This document shows, piece after piece, positions 25,428 to 34,066 of a stretch of DNA of 64,000 bases. This DNA is from Agrobacterium sp. a22-2 (GTDB lineage Bacteria > Pseudomonadota > Alphaproteobacteria > Rhizobiales > Rhizobiaceae), in the NCBI RefSeq assembly GCF_012276985.1, contig NZ_JAAXMM010000015.1, positions 1-64,000 of the forward strand, written 5' to 3'. Each line of letters opens with the position of its first letter. The stretch's first letter is position 1. A program made the position numbers and the translations under genes. The notes under the pieces are model-generated. The model saw nothing but the letters and a program-made list of their open reading frames with translations, made no database searches and had not been told where the DNA came from.

Positions 25428-26216
25428 CTACAGATTAAGGGTTTCCAGCGCCTGCCGATGAAGTTCGGCCGTTGCTGAAGCGAGTACTCCTCCCTTGGAA
25501 TGCAGTGTCAGCTCCTTGCCGTCCCAGTCGGTGATGCAGCCTCCCGCGCCGATCACCACAGGCACAAGAGCCATGTAGTCGTAAAGAGAAAGCCCTGTCT
25601 CGAGGATCAGGTCAATATGGCCCGATGCCAACAGGCCATAGATATAGCAATCGCCGCCAAACCTCCTGATCTTGGCGGCACGCGACAGGCGCTCGAACGG
25701 CTCCTTCTGCGCGCCTGTGAACATATCCGGCGATGTCGTATAAAATCGGGCATCCTGCAACGCCTCGCAGCCGCTCGTCCGCGATTGTTTGCCGTTGAAC
25801 TGCGTCGCCCCCGGCAATGCAGCCCACCGCTCGCCGGTCGCCGGAATATCGATGAGCCCACAGAAGGGTCTGTCCCGATGGACCAGCGCGATCAAGGTGC
25901 CGAACAACGGAAAGCCGGTGATGAAGCTCTTCGTGCCGTCGATCGGATCGACGACCCAGGTCAGATCGTCCCCTGCTTTCGGTCCCATCTCCTCGCCGAT
26001 GATGCCGTGTTCGGGAAAGCGGGCAGTGATCAGTTCGCGCAGCTTGAGTTCGATGGTGCGATCGGCCACCGTGACCGGACTTTCGTCAAGCTTCGAGATG
26101 ATGTCGAGCGGCGTCCGGAAATACGACCGCGCCAAAGGTCCGACCGTATCGGCCATCTCGTTGGCAAAGGCGAGATAGGAACCCGCCATGGATTGAACGT
26201 CTCTCGGCATGGTCAT
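25428..26216 (-). CDS. Inositol-monophosphatase-family phosphatase (HisN-like)
   Basis: A 262-residue Mg-dependent phosphatase of the IMPase fold, close to histidinol-phosphate phosphatase HisN in length and motifs. The metal sites are visible: Glu pair in IIGEEMGPKAG, WVVDPIDGTKSFITG, and the C-terminal GGDCYIYGLLASGHIDLI. The gene starts at ATG 26216, overlapping the stop of the choline-kinase-like gene (ATGA); a second ATG is at 26210. A phosphatase next to two kinases suggests turnover of a phosphorylated amino alcohol or polyol. Histidine biosynthesis is unlikely in this operon, but the true substrate cannot be read from sequence. Confidence 0.88.
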   Translation of the reverse strand: MTMPRDVQSMAGSYLAFANEMADTVGPLARSYFRTPLDIISKLDESPVTVADRTIELKLRELITARFPEHGIIGEEMGPKAGDDLTWVVDPIDGTKSFITGFPLFGTLIALVHRDRPFCGLIDIPATGERWAALPGATQFNGKQSRTSGCEALQDARFYTTSPDMFTGAQKEPFERLSRAAKIRRFGGDCYIYGLLASGHIDLILETGLSLYDYMALVPVVIGAGGCITDWDGKELTLHSKGGVLASATAELHRQALETLNL

Positions 26217-27151
26217 CAGAGCGTCTTCAGCAAACTCGGCCAGCGCGGATCCGTGATGATCGAGCGGGCGCGCATGTGTTTCCAAATGCCGTATTTGTAG
26301 AAGTCGAAATCGAGCGTGGAGATTCGGTTCTGCACCATCGCCCAGGTGCTCCACTTGATGTCGGCCAGAGCCTTCAGCACGATGAAGCGCGCATGATGCG
26401 CCGTGTCGTAGCGGCCGAAATATTCCTCGATGATCTCGCGGTCGATCTGCTCGGAGAAGAACATCTCGCCGCTCCAGATCGCCAGGTCGTAGAGCCGCTC
26501 ATTGTTCGAGGCGTATTCGAAATCGATCAGCATGATGGACTTGTCATCGCCGATCAGGAAATTGCCGGGCATCGGGTCATTGAAGCAGGCAGCCAGATCG
26601 AGCCCGGAGGCCTCTAACGCCGCGCGCGCCTCAAGATACTGCCGCCGCAGCCAGGCGTGGTCCGGCGGCTGGTAGCCGCGGAGTTGCCTGACCTGCTCAT
26701 CGTGTTCGTCGATCATGTCGAAGACGGTCTTGGTCAGCGGCAAGGCCGGCGCCTGGTGAAAACGCCGATAGGCCCTGACCGCCTCGCCGCGAATGGCCGG
26801 ATCCGAGAAGTCGCGATGGGTCGAGGGCCGGCGGCCCTGGATGAATTCGGCGATCTCGATATCGAGATGATTGAGATAGTCGAAGGTCATCGGCCCGATG
26901 CCGATCTCTTCCGCCTGCTTGCTGGCCGCAACGGCCGCCTTGCGGTCGATGAACATTTCCGTGCCTTTTCCCGGGACCTTCAGGAAATAGCGAACCGGGT
27001 CGTCTTCGACCTCGATCTGGAAATTGGTATTGCTGATGCCGCCGAGCACCGCGCGATAGCGCAAACGCTTGCCGCTCCAGGCCGCAACCGTGACGATTGC
27101 GGCTTCGACGGCCCTTTCGGCTTCGGATATGCCCATGCCGATCTCGTTCAT
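26216..27151 (-). CDS. Choline/ethanolamine-kinase-like phosphotransferase
   Basis: A 311-residue APH-fold kinase closest to the bacterial choline/ethanolamine kinase group. N-lobe GGISNTNFQIEVED, catalytic loop FNDPMPGNFLIGDD (choline kinases have HNDxxxxN; here the leading His is Phe) and metal segment MLIDFEYASNNERLYDLA are visible. ATG 27151 has a GGGAGG Shine-Dalgarno 7-8 bases upstream; ATG 27169, overlapping the previous stop, would add six residues. With the other kinase it forms a pair in an operon ending in eutBC, so an amino-alcohol substrate is plausible. That remains inference. Confidence 0.85.
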   Translation of the reverse strand: MNEIGMGISEAERAVEAAIVTVAAWSGKRLRYRAVLGGISNTNFQIEVEDDPVRYFLKVPGKGTEMFIDRKAAVAASKQAEEIGIGPMTFDYLNHLDIEIAEFIQGRRPSTHRDFSDPAIRGEAVRAYRRFHQAPALPLTKTVFDMIDEHDEQVRQLRGYQPPDHAWLRRQYLEARAALEASGLDLAACFNDPMPGNFLIGDDKSIMLIDFEYASNNERLYDLAIWSGEMFFSEQIDREIIEEYFGRYDTAHHARFIVLKALADIKWSTWAMVQNRISTLDFDFYKYGIWKHMRARSIITDPRWPSLLKTL

Positions 27152-27165
27152 GGTGATCCCTCCCG

Positions 27166-28131
27166 TCATAGTGAGCGAATGAGTTCTTCGAAACCCGGCC
27201 GCCCGACCAGCATCCGGCAACGAAGAAAGCGCCATTGGGCATATTTCAGGAACTCGACGCTGCGGCGCGGCGAACGGATCTCCAACAGGCTGCCGCGGAG
27301 CGCCCAATAGAGATCGTCGGCTGCCGCATAAAGGCGACAACGATTGAAGGCCCGGTCGGAGACATGACCATCATGCATCTCGAGCAGCGGCTTCATCTGG
27401 CTTTCGAACTGGAAGAGCTCGTTCATATGCACGCCGAGCTGGTAATAGGGGTCGATGTCACCGGCCATGTCGAAGTCGACCAGTTGCAGCGCGCCGTGAG
27501 GACCGATCATCACGTTGGAAGAATGAGGATCGCCATGGGCCGGCTTGAGATCGACGCCGGCGGCGGCAATGGCATCACGGATCGGCGCCATGGCGCGCAA
27601 CAACCAGCCGGCATCGTCGGGCAGCGTGGCGTCCGCCGCCTGCAGCAATGCCCAGAGCTGGTCGATACCGTCGAACACCGACCAGGACCGGCCGAAGGAC
27701 ACACCCGAGGCGATGGTCTTCTGCATTGCGATCAATCGCGCAGCCGGTTCGTCCTGCATCAGGTCGTCAATCTTGGCCGCTCGCCATGGCGCGTCGAGCG
27801 AGGCGTAAAACACCGCGCGCTGCGCTGCGCTGCGGCCAAGCGGCCGGGGTGAAAAACCGAGATCGGCAAGCCGGGTCGCGGCCAGGAAGGCGATCTCGTC
27901 ATTGACCAGATCGGCGACTTCGTCGGCGCCAAGTCTCAGAAACAGGCGCCTCTTCCCCCCATCCGCCACCACGTCGAAGCTGTCGGATTCGACAGCGTGA
28001 TAGGAGGGCGACGCCACGGCTGGCAAGGCGGGGCGATAGAGGGTGGTGGCCGGGTCGAGATCCGCAAAGGCCGCTATGGCAGCCTCGACGCGGGCCTCGA
28101 CAACTGTCTGCGATGGAGCTGGTGTCGTCAT
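27166..28131 (-). CDS. APH-fold phosphotransferase
   Basis: A 321-residue APH/choline-kinase-fold protein. The catalytic loop AHGDPHSSNVMIGPHG and the metal segment LVDFDMAGDIDPYYQLG are intact, so it is probably an active small-molecule kinase. It is clearly different from the neighbouring choline-kinase-like protein, so the operon has two distinct kinases rather than a recent duplication. It overlaps the upstream Zn-amidohydrolase gene by 4 bp. Substrate unknown. Confidence 0.85.
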   Translation of the reverse strand: MTTPAPSQTVVEARVEAAIAAFADLDPATTLYRPALPAVASPSYHAVESDSFDVVADGGKRRLFLRLGADEVADLVNDEIAFLAATRLADLGFSPRPLGRSAAQRAVFYASLDAPWRAAKIDDLMQDEPAARLIAMQKTIASGVSFGRSWSVFDGIDQLWALLQAADATLPDDAGWLLRAMAPIRDAIAAAGVDLKPAHGDPHSSNVMIGPHGALQLVDFDMAGDIDPYYQLGVHMNELFQFESQMKPLLEMHDGHVSDRAFNRCRLYAAADDLYWALRGSLLEIRSPRRSVEFLKYAQWRFLRCRMLVGRPGFEELIRSL

Positions 28132-29423
28132 TCAGCCGCCTCACTGAGTTGCACCGTATCGACGCCGTCGCAAGCCAGCGCGTAGAGCATGTCGGCCAGA
28201 ACCTGCGTACCGAAAGCCTGATCCTGCGGCGTGGTGAATTCGGTCGGATGATGGATGACACCGTTCTGGCTGCGAACGGCCAGCACGACCGCCGGGCAGA
28301 CGGCCGACATGGCGACGGAATCGTGGCCGCCGATCGTGTCCAGATGGCGTGATGTCTGGCCATAGGCCGCAGCCGCAGTTTCGGCCAGCGCAATCAGCCC
28401 CTTGGAAAAGCTGCCCGCCTTGCGCCGATCGATCGAGCGAACCTCGTAGCCGATGCCGGCTCTCTCTGCGGCTTCCTTCACCTTCTGCAACATCGTCTCT
28501 TCGGCTTGCGCCAGGATCTCCGGCGAACTGGAGCGCAATTCGATGAACAGCACCGCTTCAGACGGAACGGTGTTGGGGGAGTTCGGAAAGACTTCGAGAC
28601 GGCCCACCGATGTGTGCAGCTCAAGACCATAGTAGCCGGCCAACTCCTTGAGATCGGCCATCAGGTATGCAGCACCCAACAGGGCGTCCTTGCGGTCGGC
28701 CATCGGTGTGGCGCCGGTATGGGCCTGCCGGCCGAGAAAGGCGAGACGATATTTGGTGGCGCCCCAGAAGCGGGTGAAGATGCCAAATGTCTCATCGGCT
28801 CTGTCGAGCCAGACGTCGCCCTCGATGTGCAATTCGATCAACGCATCGGGAATGGCTACCTTATCCTGACCGGCGTAGCCGATGGCGTCGAGCGCATCGC
28901 GAACCGAGATGCCGTCGCCATCGACGCGGTCGAGCGCCCAGTCGAGATCGGCGGCACCCGAAAACACGCTGCTGCCGAGCAGGCTCGGCTGGAAGCGTGC
29001 GCCCTCCTCATTGGTCCAGTTGACCACCTTGAAATTGCAGGCGGACAGACGGTTTTCCGCTTTCAGTCGCTCACTGACGGCAAGGATCGCCTCGCATGCC
29101 GCGATGACGCCGAGCGGGCCGTCGAAGCGACCGCCGTTCGGCTGGCTGTCGATATGCGAGCCGACCATCACGACCGGTGCGTTGGCGCCGGCCAATGCCA
29201 TCGAACCGAACTGATTACCGATCGCATCGACCGCCTGGACAAAACCGTTGGCCTTGAACCATGAGCCAAGCCAATCGCGGGCCCTGCCGTCTTCCTCCGA
29301 CAGCGTCAAACGGTTCATCGAGCCATCCGGTCCACCGCCAAAGGTCGAGATCGCCTCCATCATCCCTTGGAGGCGGTCCGGATTGATCGGTGCGGTACGG
29401 TGCGGAGATGTCGTGTCAGGCAT
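28128..29423 (-). CDS. Zn-dependent M20-family amidohydrolase (allantoate amidohydrolase / N-carbamoyl-amino-acid hydrolase type)
   Basis: A 431-residue amidase of the AllC/HyuC/beta-ureidopropionase group, dimetal enzymes that cleave N-carbamoyl or ureido bonds. The metal-binding motifs are VGSHIDSQPNGGRFDGPLGV, WTNEEGARF and, later, GGHDSVAM. ATG 29423 overlaps the DeoR stop by 8 bp; an upstream in-frame ATG (29438) is less likely. As the first enzyme gene after the DeoR regulator, it may release an amine from an imported N-carbamoyl or N-acyl compound for the kinases and EutBC. The specificity is not determinable. Confidence 0.9.
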   Translation of the reverse strand: MPDTTSPHRTAPINPDRLQGMMEAISTFGGGPDGSMNRLTLSEEDGRARDWLGSWFKANGFVQAVDAIGNQFGSMALAGANAPVVMVGSHIDSQPNGGRFDGPLGVIAACEAILAVSERLKAENRLSACNFKVVNWTNEEGARFQPSLLGSSVFSGAADLDWALDRVDGDGISVRDALDAIGYAGQDKVAIPDALIELHIEGDVWLDRADETFGIFTRFWGATKYRLAFLGRQAHTGATPMADRKDALLGAAYLMADLKELAGYYGLELHTSVGRLEVFPNSPNTVPSEAVLFIELRSSSPEILAQAEETMLQKVKEAAERAGIGYEVRSIDRRKAGSFSKGLIALAETAAAAYGQTSRHLDTIGGHDSVAMSAVCPAVVLAVRSQNGVIHHPTEFTTPQDQAFGTQVLADMLYALACDGVDTVQLSEAAE

Positions 29424-30177
29424 GTATGATGTCCACATTTGATTGGCTGAATTGGTCTGAAAATTCCTTGGAGAGCACGCCGCCGGTCACCACCGCATCG
29501 ATCTCGTCGAGCCGAAGCGTGTGTATCGAGCCGAGACGACCGAACTTCGAGCTATCGGCAACGATCACCGAGCGGCTGGCCTGGGCGCGGGCAATCCGGC
29601 GCAGCACGGCCTCGTCTTCGCCGAAATCCATGAACCCCCGCTCGGGGTGCACGGCGCTGATGGCAATGATGGCGAGATCGAAAAAATGTTCCTTCAGCGC
29701 CGCGACGGTCTCGTGGCCGTAGGTCGCCTGATAATCGGCGCGCATCCGCCCGCCAAGAACCCTGACGCTCGCCTCCGGCCTGTTGAAGAAATGCGCGGCA
29801 ACCGCAATCGAATTGCTGACGATCGTCACGTCTTTGCGCTCTTCGAGGTGCCTGAGGCAGGTCAGCGTCGTCGTGCCGGTGTCGATGAAGATCTTCATGC
29901 CATCCTTGACGAGACCGGCGGCGGCCTCGCCGATGCGAGCCTTCTCACGGGCGCTGACGCGCAAGCGTTCTGCAAACGGCTGGTCGGTCTCCTGCTGATC
30001 GACCACTGCGCCGCCATAGACGCGCCTGGCATAACCGCGCGCCTCCAGCTCCTTCAGGTCCCGGCGGATCGATTCGGCACTGACCTGCAACTCGGCGACG
30101 AGGGCATTCACGCTGACACGCTGGTTCTGCTTGAGCTTTTCCAGAATCAGTTTCAGTCGATGTTCAGTAAAACTCAT
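29416..30177 (-). CDS. DeoR/GlpR-family transcriptional regulator
   Basis: A 253-residue DeoR-type regulator. The N-terminal HTH (residues 1-58) shows MSFTEHRLKLILEKL and the family signature VSAESIRRDLKELEARGYARRVYGGAV. The DeoRC effector domain has IFIDTGTTTL and IVSNSIAVA, the phosphate-binding fold that senses phosphorylated sugars or similar. Because the operon encodes two kinases, a kinase product is a natural inducer (inference). ATG 30177 has a GGGAAAGGGAA Shine-Dalgarno; upstream in-frame starts lack support. A 9-mer identical to one of three tandem repeats upstream of the transporter lies 36 bp before this start. Confidence 0.93.
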   Translation of the reverse strand: MSFTEHRLKLILEKLKQNQRVSVNALVAELQVSAESIRRDLKELEARGYARRVYGGAVVDQQETDQPFAERLRVSAREKARIGEAAAGLVKDGMKIFIDTGTTTLTCLRHLEERKDVTIVSNSIAVAAHFFNRPEASVRVLGGRMRADYQATYGHETVAALKEHFFDLAIIAISAVHPERGFMDFGEDEAVLRRIARAQASRSVIVADSSKFGRLGSIHTLRLDEIDAVVTGGVLSKEFSDQFSQSNVDIIHA

Positions 30178-30212
30178 GCTGTTCCCTTTCCCCCCGATCC
30201 ATTTCATCCGGC

Positions 30213-30221
30213 AAACCGTCA
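30213..30221. promoter_or_regulatory. Single operator-like 9-mer upstream of the DeoR gene
   Basis: AAACCGTCA here is identical to the first of three tandem 9-mers at 35686-35712. It lies in the 73-bp gap between the ATPase gene and the DeoR gene, suggesting local autoregulation. A single 9-mer match may be chance. Confidence 0.35.
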
Positions 30222-30250
30222 ATGCCGCTTGCGCCCTGGGTCAACCACGA

Positions 30251-32098
30251 TCAGCCCATGATCGCCCGAAGGGCAACCTTGCCACCATCCACGTCGATCA
30301 CCGGCTTGACCAGATGACATGCGGCAAAATCCGTTGTCCCGCGAACGGTCAGAACAGGACTGCTTTGCCCGCAGATCTCCATGGCATGCGGACAGCGCGA
30401 CTTGAAGCTGCACCCCTGCGGGATGTTGATCGGGCTGGGCGGTTCGCCTTCGAGCAGGCAATCCTCCGGACGATAGCGCCGCTCTTCGAGCGTCGGCATG
30501 GCGCTCAGCAGCGCCTTTGTATAGGGATGGCCGGGATCGAAGAACAAACGATCGTTGTCGGCAAGCTCAAACACCTCGCCGAGATACATCACCGCAACGC
30601 GGTTGCAGACTTTGCGCACCATGGCCAGATCGTGCGAAATGAAGATGTAGGTCAGGTCATACTCGACCTGGAGCTTCTGGAAGAGATCGAGAAGCTTGAA
30701 CTGCTCCGCCTGGTCGAGCGCCGACAAGGTCTCGTCCATGATCAGGATCTCCGGCTCCAGCACCAGGGCGCGGGCAACATTGATGCGCTGGCGCTGGCCG
30801 GCGCTCAGTCCAAGCGGCAGCTCCTCATAAAGCGTCTCGAGCAGACCGACGTCGGTCATCACCTTCAGGACGCGTTCCTTGATCTTTGCGGCATCGCGCC
30901 AGCCATGGGTGCGCAGCGGATCTTCCAGCATCCGGCCAACGGCTGTGCGCGGCGGCAGAGATCCGAACGGATCCTGAAGCACCATCTGCAATGTCTTGCG
31001 AAATTTCAGCAGCGCGCTGCCACGCAGCCCGGCAATATCCTCACCCTTGCACAGCACCTGCCCGGAACTCGGCAGTTCTAGCCGGCTGAGAAGGCGCATC
31101 AGGCTGGACTTGCCGCAGCCGGATTCGCCGACGATGGCGAAGCTGTCGCCCCGCCTGATGTCGAAGGTGACATTGCGCACGGCACGCACCTGATTGACGC
31201 CGCCCAGGCCGCTGCGCTTCTTCACCTGATAGATCTGCGAGGTATCGCGCAGGCTGACGACAACCTGTCGGTCATCGGCAAGCTTCGGCATCGGCACGGT
31301 CTCGGCCCAGATCTTCGGCGTCTGCTCGACCAGTTCGCGCGTATAGGCATAAGTTGGGGTCGTAACCAGCGCCTCGGTCATCTGTTCCTCGACAATCCGG
31401 CCGGCTTCCATCACCAGAATGCGCGAACAGGCTTCGCGCGCAACCGGAAGAGACGACGAGACGAAGAGCACCGCCGTGTTGAACTCGGCAACCAGCTCCT
31501 TCATCAGCCGGATGACCTGGGCTGCGACGGTGACGTCGAGCGGCTGGGTGACATTGTCGGCCACCAGAAGTGCCGGATTGGTCACCAGCGCATCGACGAT
31601 CAGGGCGCGCTGCATCATGCCGCCGCTGAACTGGGAGGGATAGTCGTGAAAGCGACTGGCAGCTGACGGAATGCGCACGGCATCCAGAAGCGCAATCACC
31701 CGCTTTTCAGCCTCGGCCCGGGACGTGCCGGGGATGACGGCACGCAGCTTCTCGACGATCTGCGCACCGACGGGCAGTGTCGGATCAAGCGCTCCCATCG
31801 GATTGGAGCCGACATAGGCGATGCGGCGGCGCAGGCCGCGCATCTCGTCTTCCGGGATCGTCAGGATATTCTTGCCCTCGAACATCACCTCCCCTGACCG
31901 GACGGAAAGCGGCGCTTCCAGCCAGTTGACGATCGCCTTCGACAGTACGGTCTTGCCGGCGCCGCTGGCGCCGACCACACCGACGATCTCGCTCGGTGCC
32001 AGGGTCAGCGACAGAGCGTCGATGATGACAGGCGCATCCGCGCCACGTCCCGCGGCTACAGTCAGGTTCTTCACGGCAAGCAGTGGAGTGGTCATCAT
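30251..32098 (-). CDS. Fused DppD-DppF-type ABC ATPase with a degenerate first site
   Basis: A 615-residue double-NBD protein. NBD1 keeps Walker A (G43-T50, GASGAGKT) and its signature FSGGM (157-161). However, the Q-loop Gln is S98 (YVGSNP), the Walker B catalytic Glu is N182 (VADNVTQPLD) and the switch His is S215 (FVSSSLP). NBD2 has intact GESGCGKSS, LQDPF, MDETLSALD and FISHDLAMV, but its signature is LSAGQ. The composite site built from NBD1 Walker motifs plus the NBD2 signature is thus impaired on both faces, while the other site is canonical, as in asymmetric ABC exporters. The start at 32098 overlaps the permease stop (ATGA). A C-terminal oligo_HPY tail with Cys (FKSRCPHAMEIC) is present. 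Confidence 0.93.
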   Translation of the reverse strand: MMTTPLLAVKNLTVAAGRGADAPVIIDALSLTLAPSEIVGVVGASGAGKTVLSKAIVNWLEAPLSVRSGEVMFEGKNILTIPEDEMRGLRRRIAYVGSNPMGALDPTLPVGAQIVEKLRAVIPGTSRAEAEKRVIALLDAVRIPSAASRFHDYPSQFSGGMMQRALIVDALVTNPALLVADNVTQPLDVTVAAQVIRLMKELVAEFNTAVLFVSSSLPVAREACSRILVMEAGRIVEEQMTEALVTTPTYAYTRELVEQTPKIWAETVPMPKLADDRQVVVSLRDTSQIYQVKKRSGLGGVNQVRAVRNVTFDIRRGDSFAIVGESGCGKSSLMRLLSRLELPSSGQVLCKGEDIAGLRGSALLKFRKTLQMVLQDPFGSLPPRTAVGRMLEDPLRTHGWRDAAKIKERVLKVMTDVGLLETLYEELPLGLSAGQRQRINVARALVLEPEILIMDETLSALDQAEQFKLLDLFQKLQVEYDLTYIFISHDLAMVRKVCNRVAVMYLGEVFELADNDRLFFDPGHPYTKALLSAMPTLEERRYRPEDCLLEGEPPSPINIPQGCSFKSRCPHAMEICGQSSPVLTVRGTTDFAACHLVKPVIDVDGGKVALRAIMG

Positions 32099-33018
32099 TC
32101 TGCTCCTCCATGAACCGCATTGCGGGCTTTCTCGAAGGACGCCCCCATCAGATTGATCGATGTCAGCGTCAGGCCGAGAAAGACGCCGGGCATGGTGGCG
32201 ATCCACCAGGCATTCAGAAGGTATTTGCGCCCGTCGGCGATGATGTTGCCGAAGGTCGGCGTCGGCGGCTGCACGCCGAGACCGAGAAAGCCGAGGATGG
32301 ACTCGAAGATCATCATGCGGGCGACATCGAGCACTGAGGTGAACAGCACCGGTGGCAGAAGCAGCGGCAGGAGCAGCATGACAATGACGCGCAGGTTGGT
32401 CGATCCGCTGAGCTTGGCGGCCCGCACATACTCGCGCTGCTTTTCCGTCATGACGACGCTGCGCATGATGCGGGCATAGACCGGCCAGTTCGACAGCCCG
32501 AGCACCAGGATGATCGCCGGGATGGTCGGGCGCGATACGCCGAGAACCGAGATCGCCAGGATGATCATCGGGATCGACAGCTGCGCATCGGTGAGCCGCA
32601 TGATGATGGCGTCGGTTCGGCCGCCGAAATAGCCTGCGATGGTGCCAAGCGCACAACCGATGAACAGCATGACCGCGACCGAGGCAACGCCGATCAGGAA
32701 GGAGTAACGCAGGCCGACCAGCGAGCGGACCAGCATGTCGCGGCCGATCTGGTCGGTGCCGAGCGGATGGGCGAAACTCCATTTTTCACCGAGAAGGATC
32801 GGCGCGACCAGACGGGCTTTGACGTCCATCTTGGTCGGGTCGATGCTGCTCAGCATCGGATAGAAGATTGCGGCAAGCACGAGCAGGACGAAGATCGACA
32901 GGCCAATGCGAAAGCCCGGCGTCGATGAGGCCTTGGAAAACACCCGTTGGGCGATGGATTGCGAGGCACGCGCCGAGACGGCACGCGCAGGCACTGGGGT
33001 TGCGGAGGTCATGGACAT
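32095..33018 (-). CDS. DppC-type ABC importer permease
   Basis: A 307-residue permease with an N-terminal hydrophilic leader, then about six membrane segments (first near residues 38-60). It has the DppC motif HPLGTDQIGRDML and an EAA-type loop, REYVRAAKLSGSTNLRVIV. ATG 33018 overlaps the DppB stop (TGATG). Partner of the adjacent DppB-like and fused ATPase proteins. Confidence 0.92.
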   Translation of the reverse strand: MSMTSATPVPARAVSARASQSIAQRVFSKASSTPGFRIGLSIFVLLVLAAIFYPMLSSIDPTKMDVKARLVAPILLGEKWSFAHPLGTDQIGRDMLVRSLVGLRYSFLIGVASVAVMLFIGCALGTIAGYFGGRTDAIIMRLTDAQLSIPMIILAISVLGVSRPTIPAIILVLGLSNWPVYARIMRSVVMTEKQREYVRAAKLSGSTNLRVIVMLLLPLLLPPVLFTSVLDVARMMIFESILGFLGLGVQPPTPTFGNIIADGRKYLLNAWWIATMPGVFLGLTLTSINLMGASFEKARNAVHGGAE

Positions 33019-33998
33019 CAATATTCAAGCCTCGGATCGATGGAGGTTGCAGCAAGATCGACGAGAATGTTGATCATGACGAAGATGGCACTGGTGACAA
33101 TCGCGATGCCCTGGATCAGCGGAAAGTCGCGCTGCAACACGGCATTGATGGTGAGCAGTCCGAGGCCCGGATAGTCGAAGATGTATTCGACGATGATCAC
33201 GCCGCCGATCAGGCTTGAGAACTGCACGCCGAGCAGATTGAGCAGCGGCACGGACGCATTGCGCAAGACATGATTGGCAATGATCCGATGGCGGCCAAGC
33301 CCGCGGACGCGGCCGACGGCAACATAAGGCTCCATCATCTGCGCCGAGACCGAACTGACCAGCGTGCGGATCAGCACCGGTGACAGTTCCACCGCCAATA
33401 CGATGGCCGGCAGGAACGTATAGGAAAATCCCTGGTAGCCGATGGCCGGCAGCCAGCCGAGCTTGACGGAAAACAGCAAAGCGAGAACGATCCCGAGCCA
33501 GAAATTCGGAAGCGAAATGAAGATCGAGGAAATGTAGAAGGCCACCTTGTCGGGCCAGCGACCTGGCGCAAGTCCCCCGGCAATCCCGACCACGGCGGAA
33601 AACAGGATGGCAATCACCAGCGTCACGGCGGCAAGCTGCAGCGTCATCGGCAGGGCGTCGAAGATCAGGTCGAAGACCTTGGCGCGTTCCCCGCGCGTCG
33701 TATCGTTGAAGCTGGCACCGCCGGTCGCCGCGCCATTGGCCGGACGCACGAAGGATTCGCCGAGATCGCCCTGGACGACACCGCTCATATAACGGCCGAA
33801 CTGGACGATGATCGGGTCGCGCAGCCCCATGTCGGTCGCGATCTTTTCGATCAACGCCTCGGGCGCCATGCCGCCGGCCATCAAGCGCACGGGATCGCCT
33901 GGCACCACGCGCAGAAGCGTGAAGATCAGCAGCGAAACCAGGAAGATGATGACGGCCCCCTGCACGAGGCGCCGTAGCAGAAAATTGAAAACGAACAT
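33018..33998 (-). CDS. DppB-type ABC importer permease
   Basis: A 326-residue permease starting MFVFNFLLRRLVQGAVII, with the DppB N-terminal anchor and LLRVVPGDPVRLMAGG. The EAA loop is EPYVAVGRVRGLGRHRII. There is an extra periplasmic insertion around residues 85-105 (FVRPANGAATGGASFNDTTR). The frame is open much further upstream, but ATG 33998 fits the family start and lies after the stem-loop at 34026-34060. Confidence 0.92.
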   Translation of the reverse strand: MFVFNFLLRRLVQGAVIIFLVSLLIFTLLRVVPGDPVRLMAGGMAPEALIEKIATDMGLRDPIIVQFGRYMSGVVQGDLGESFVRPANGAATGGASFNDTTRGERAKVFDLIFDALPMTLQLAAVTLVIAILFSAVVGIAGGLAPGRWPDKVAFYISSIFISLPNFWLGIVLALLFSVKLGWLPAIGYQGFSYTFLPAIVLAVELSPVLIRTLVSSVSAQMMEPYVAVGRVRGLGRHRIIANHVLRNASVPLLNLLGVQFSSLIGGVIIVEYIFDYPGLGLLTINAVLQRDFPLIQGIAIVTSAIFVMINILVDLAATSIDPRLEY

Positions 33999-34025
33999 GC
34001 CAACTCCGATGCGAGCGTTCAGGCT

Positions 34026-34060
34026 CCGGACACCGCCAGCCCAACGGCGGCGGTGTCCGG
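34026..34060 (-). other. Perfect 12-bp stem-loop after the binding-protein gene
   Basis: CCGGACACCGCC (34026-34037) pairs fully with GGCGGTGTCCGG (34049-34060), leaving an 11-nt loop. It lies in the 68-bp gap between the binding-protein gene and DppB. No T-tract follows, so it is more likely an mRNA-stabilising or partial-termination hairpin that lowers permease expression relative to the binding protein. Confidence 0.65.
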
Positions 34061-34066
34061 TCGAGA

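Noticed and set aside
30251..32782. Possible fusion of a DppC-like N-terminal region to the ATPase (843 codons open)
   Set aside because: The extra upstream codons overlap the real DppC gene in another frame. The true start is the ATGA overlap at 32098.
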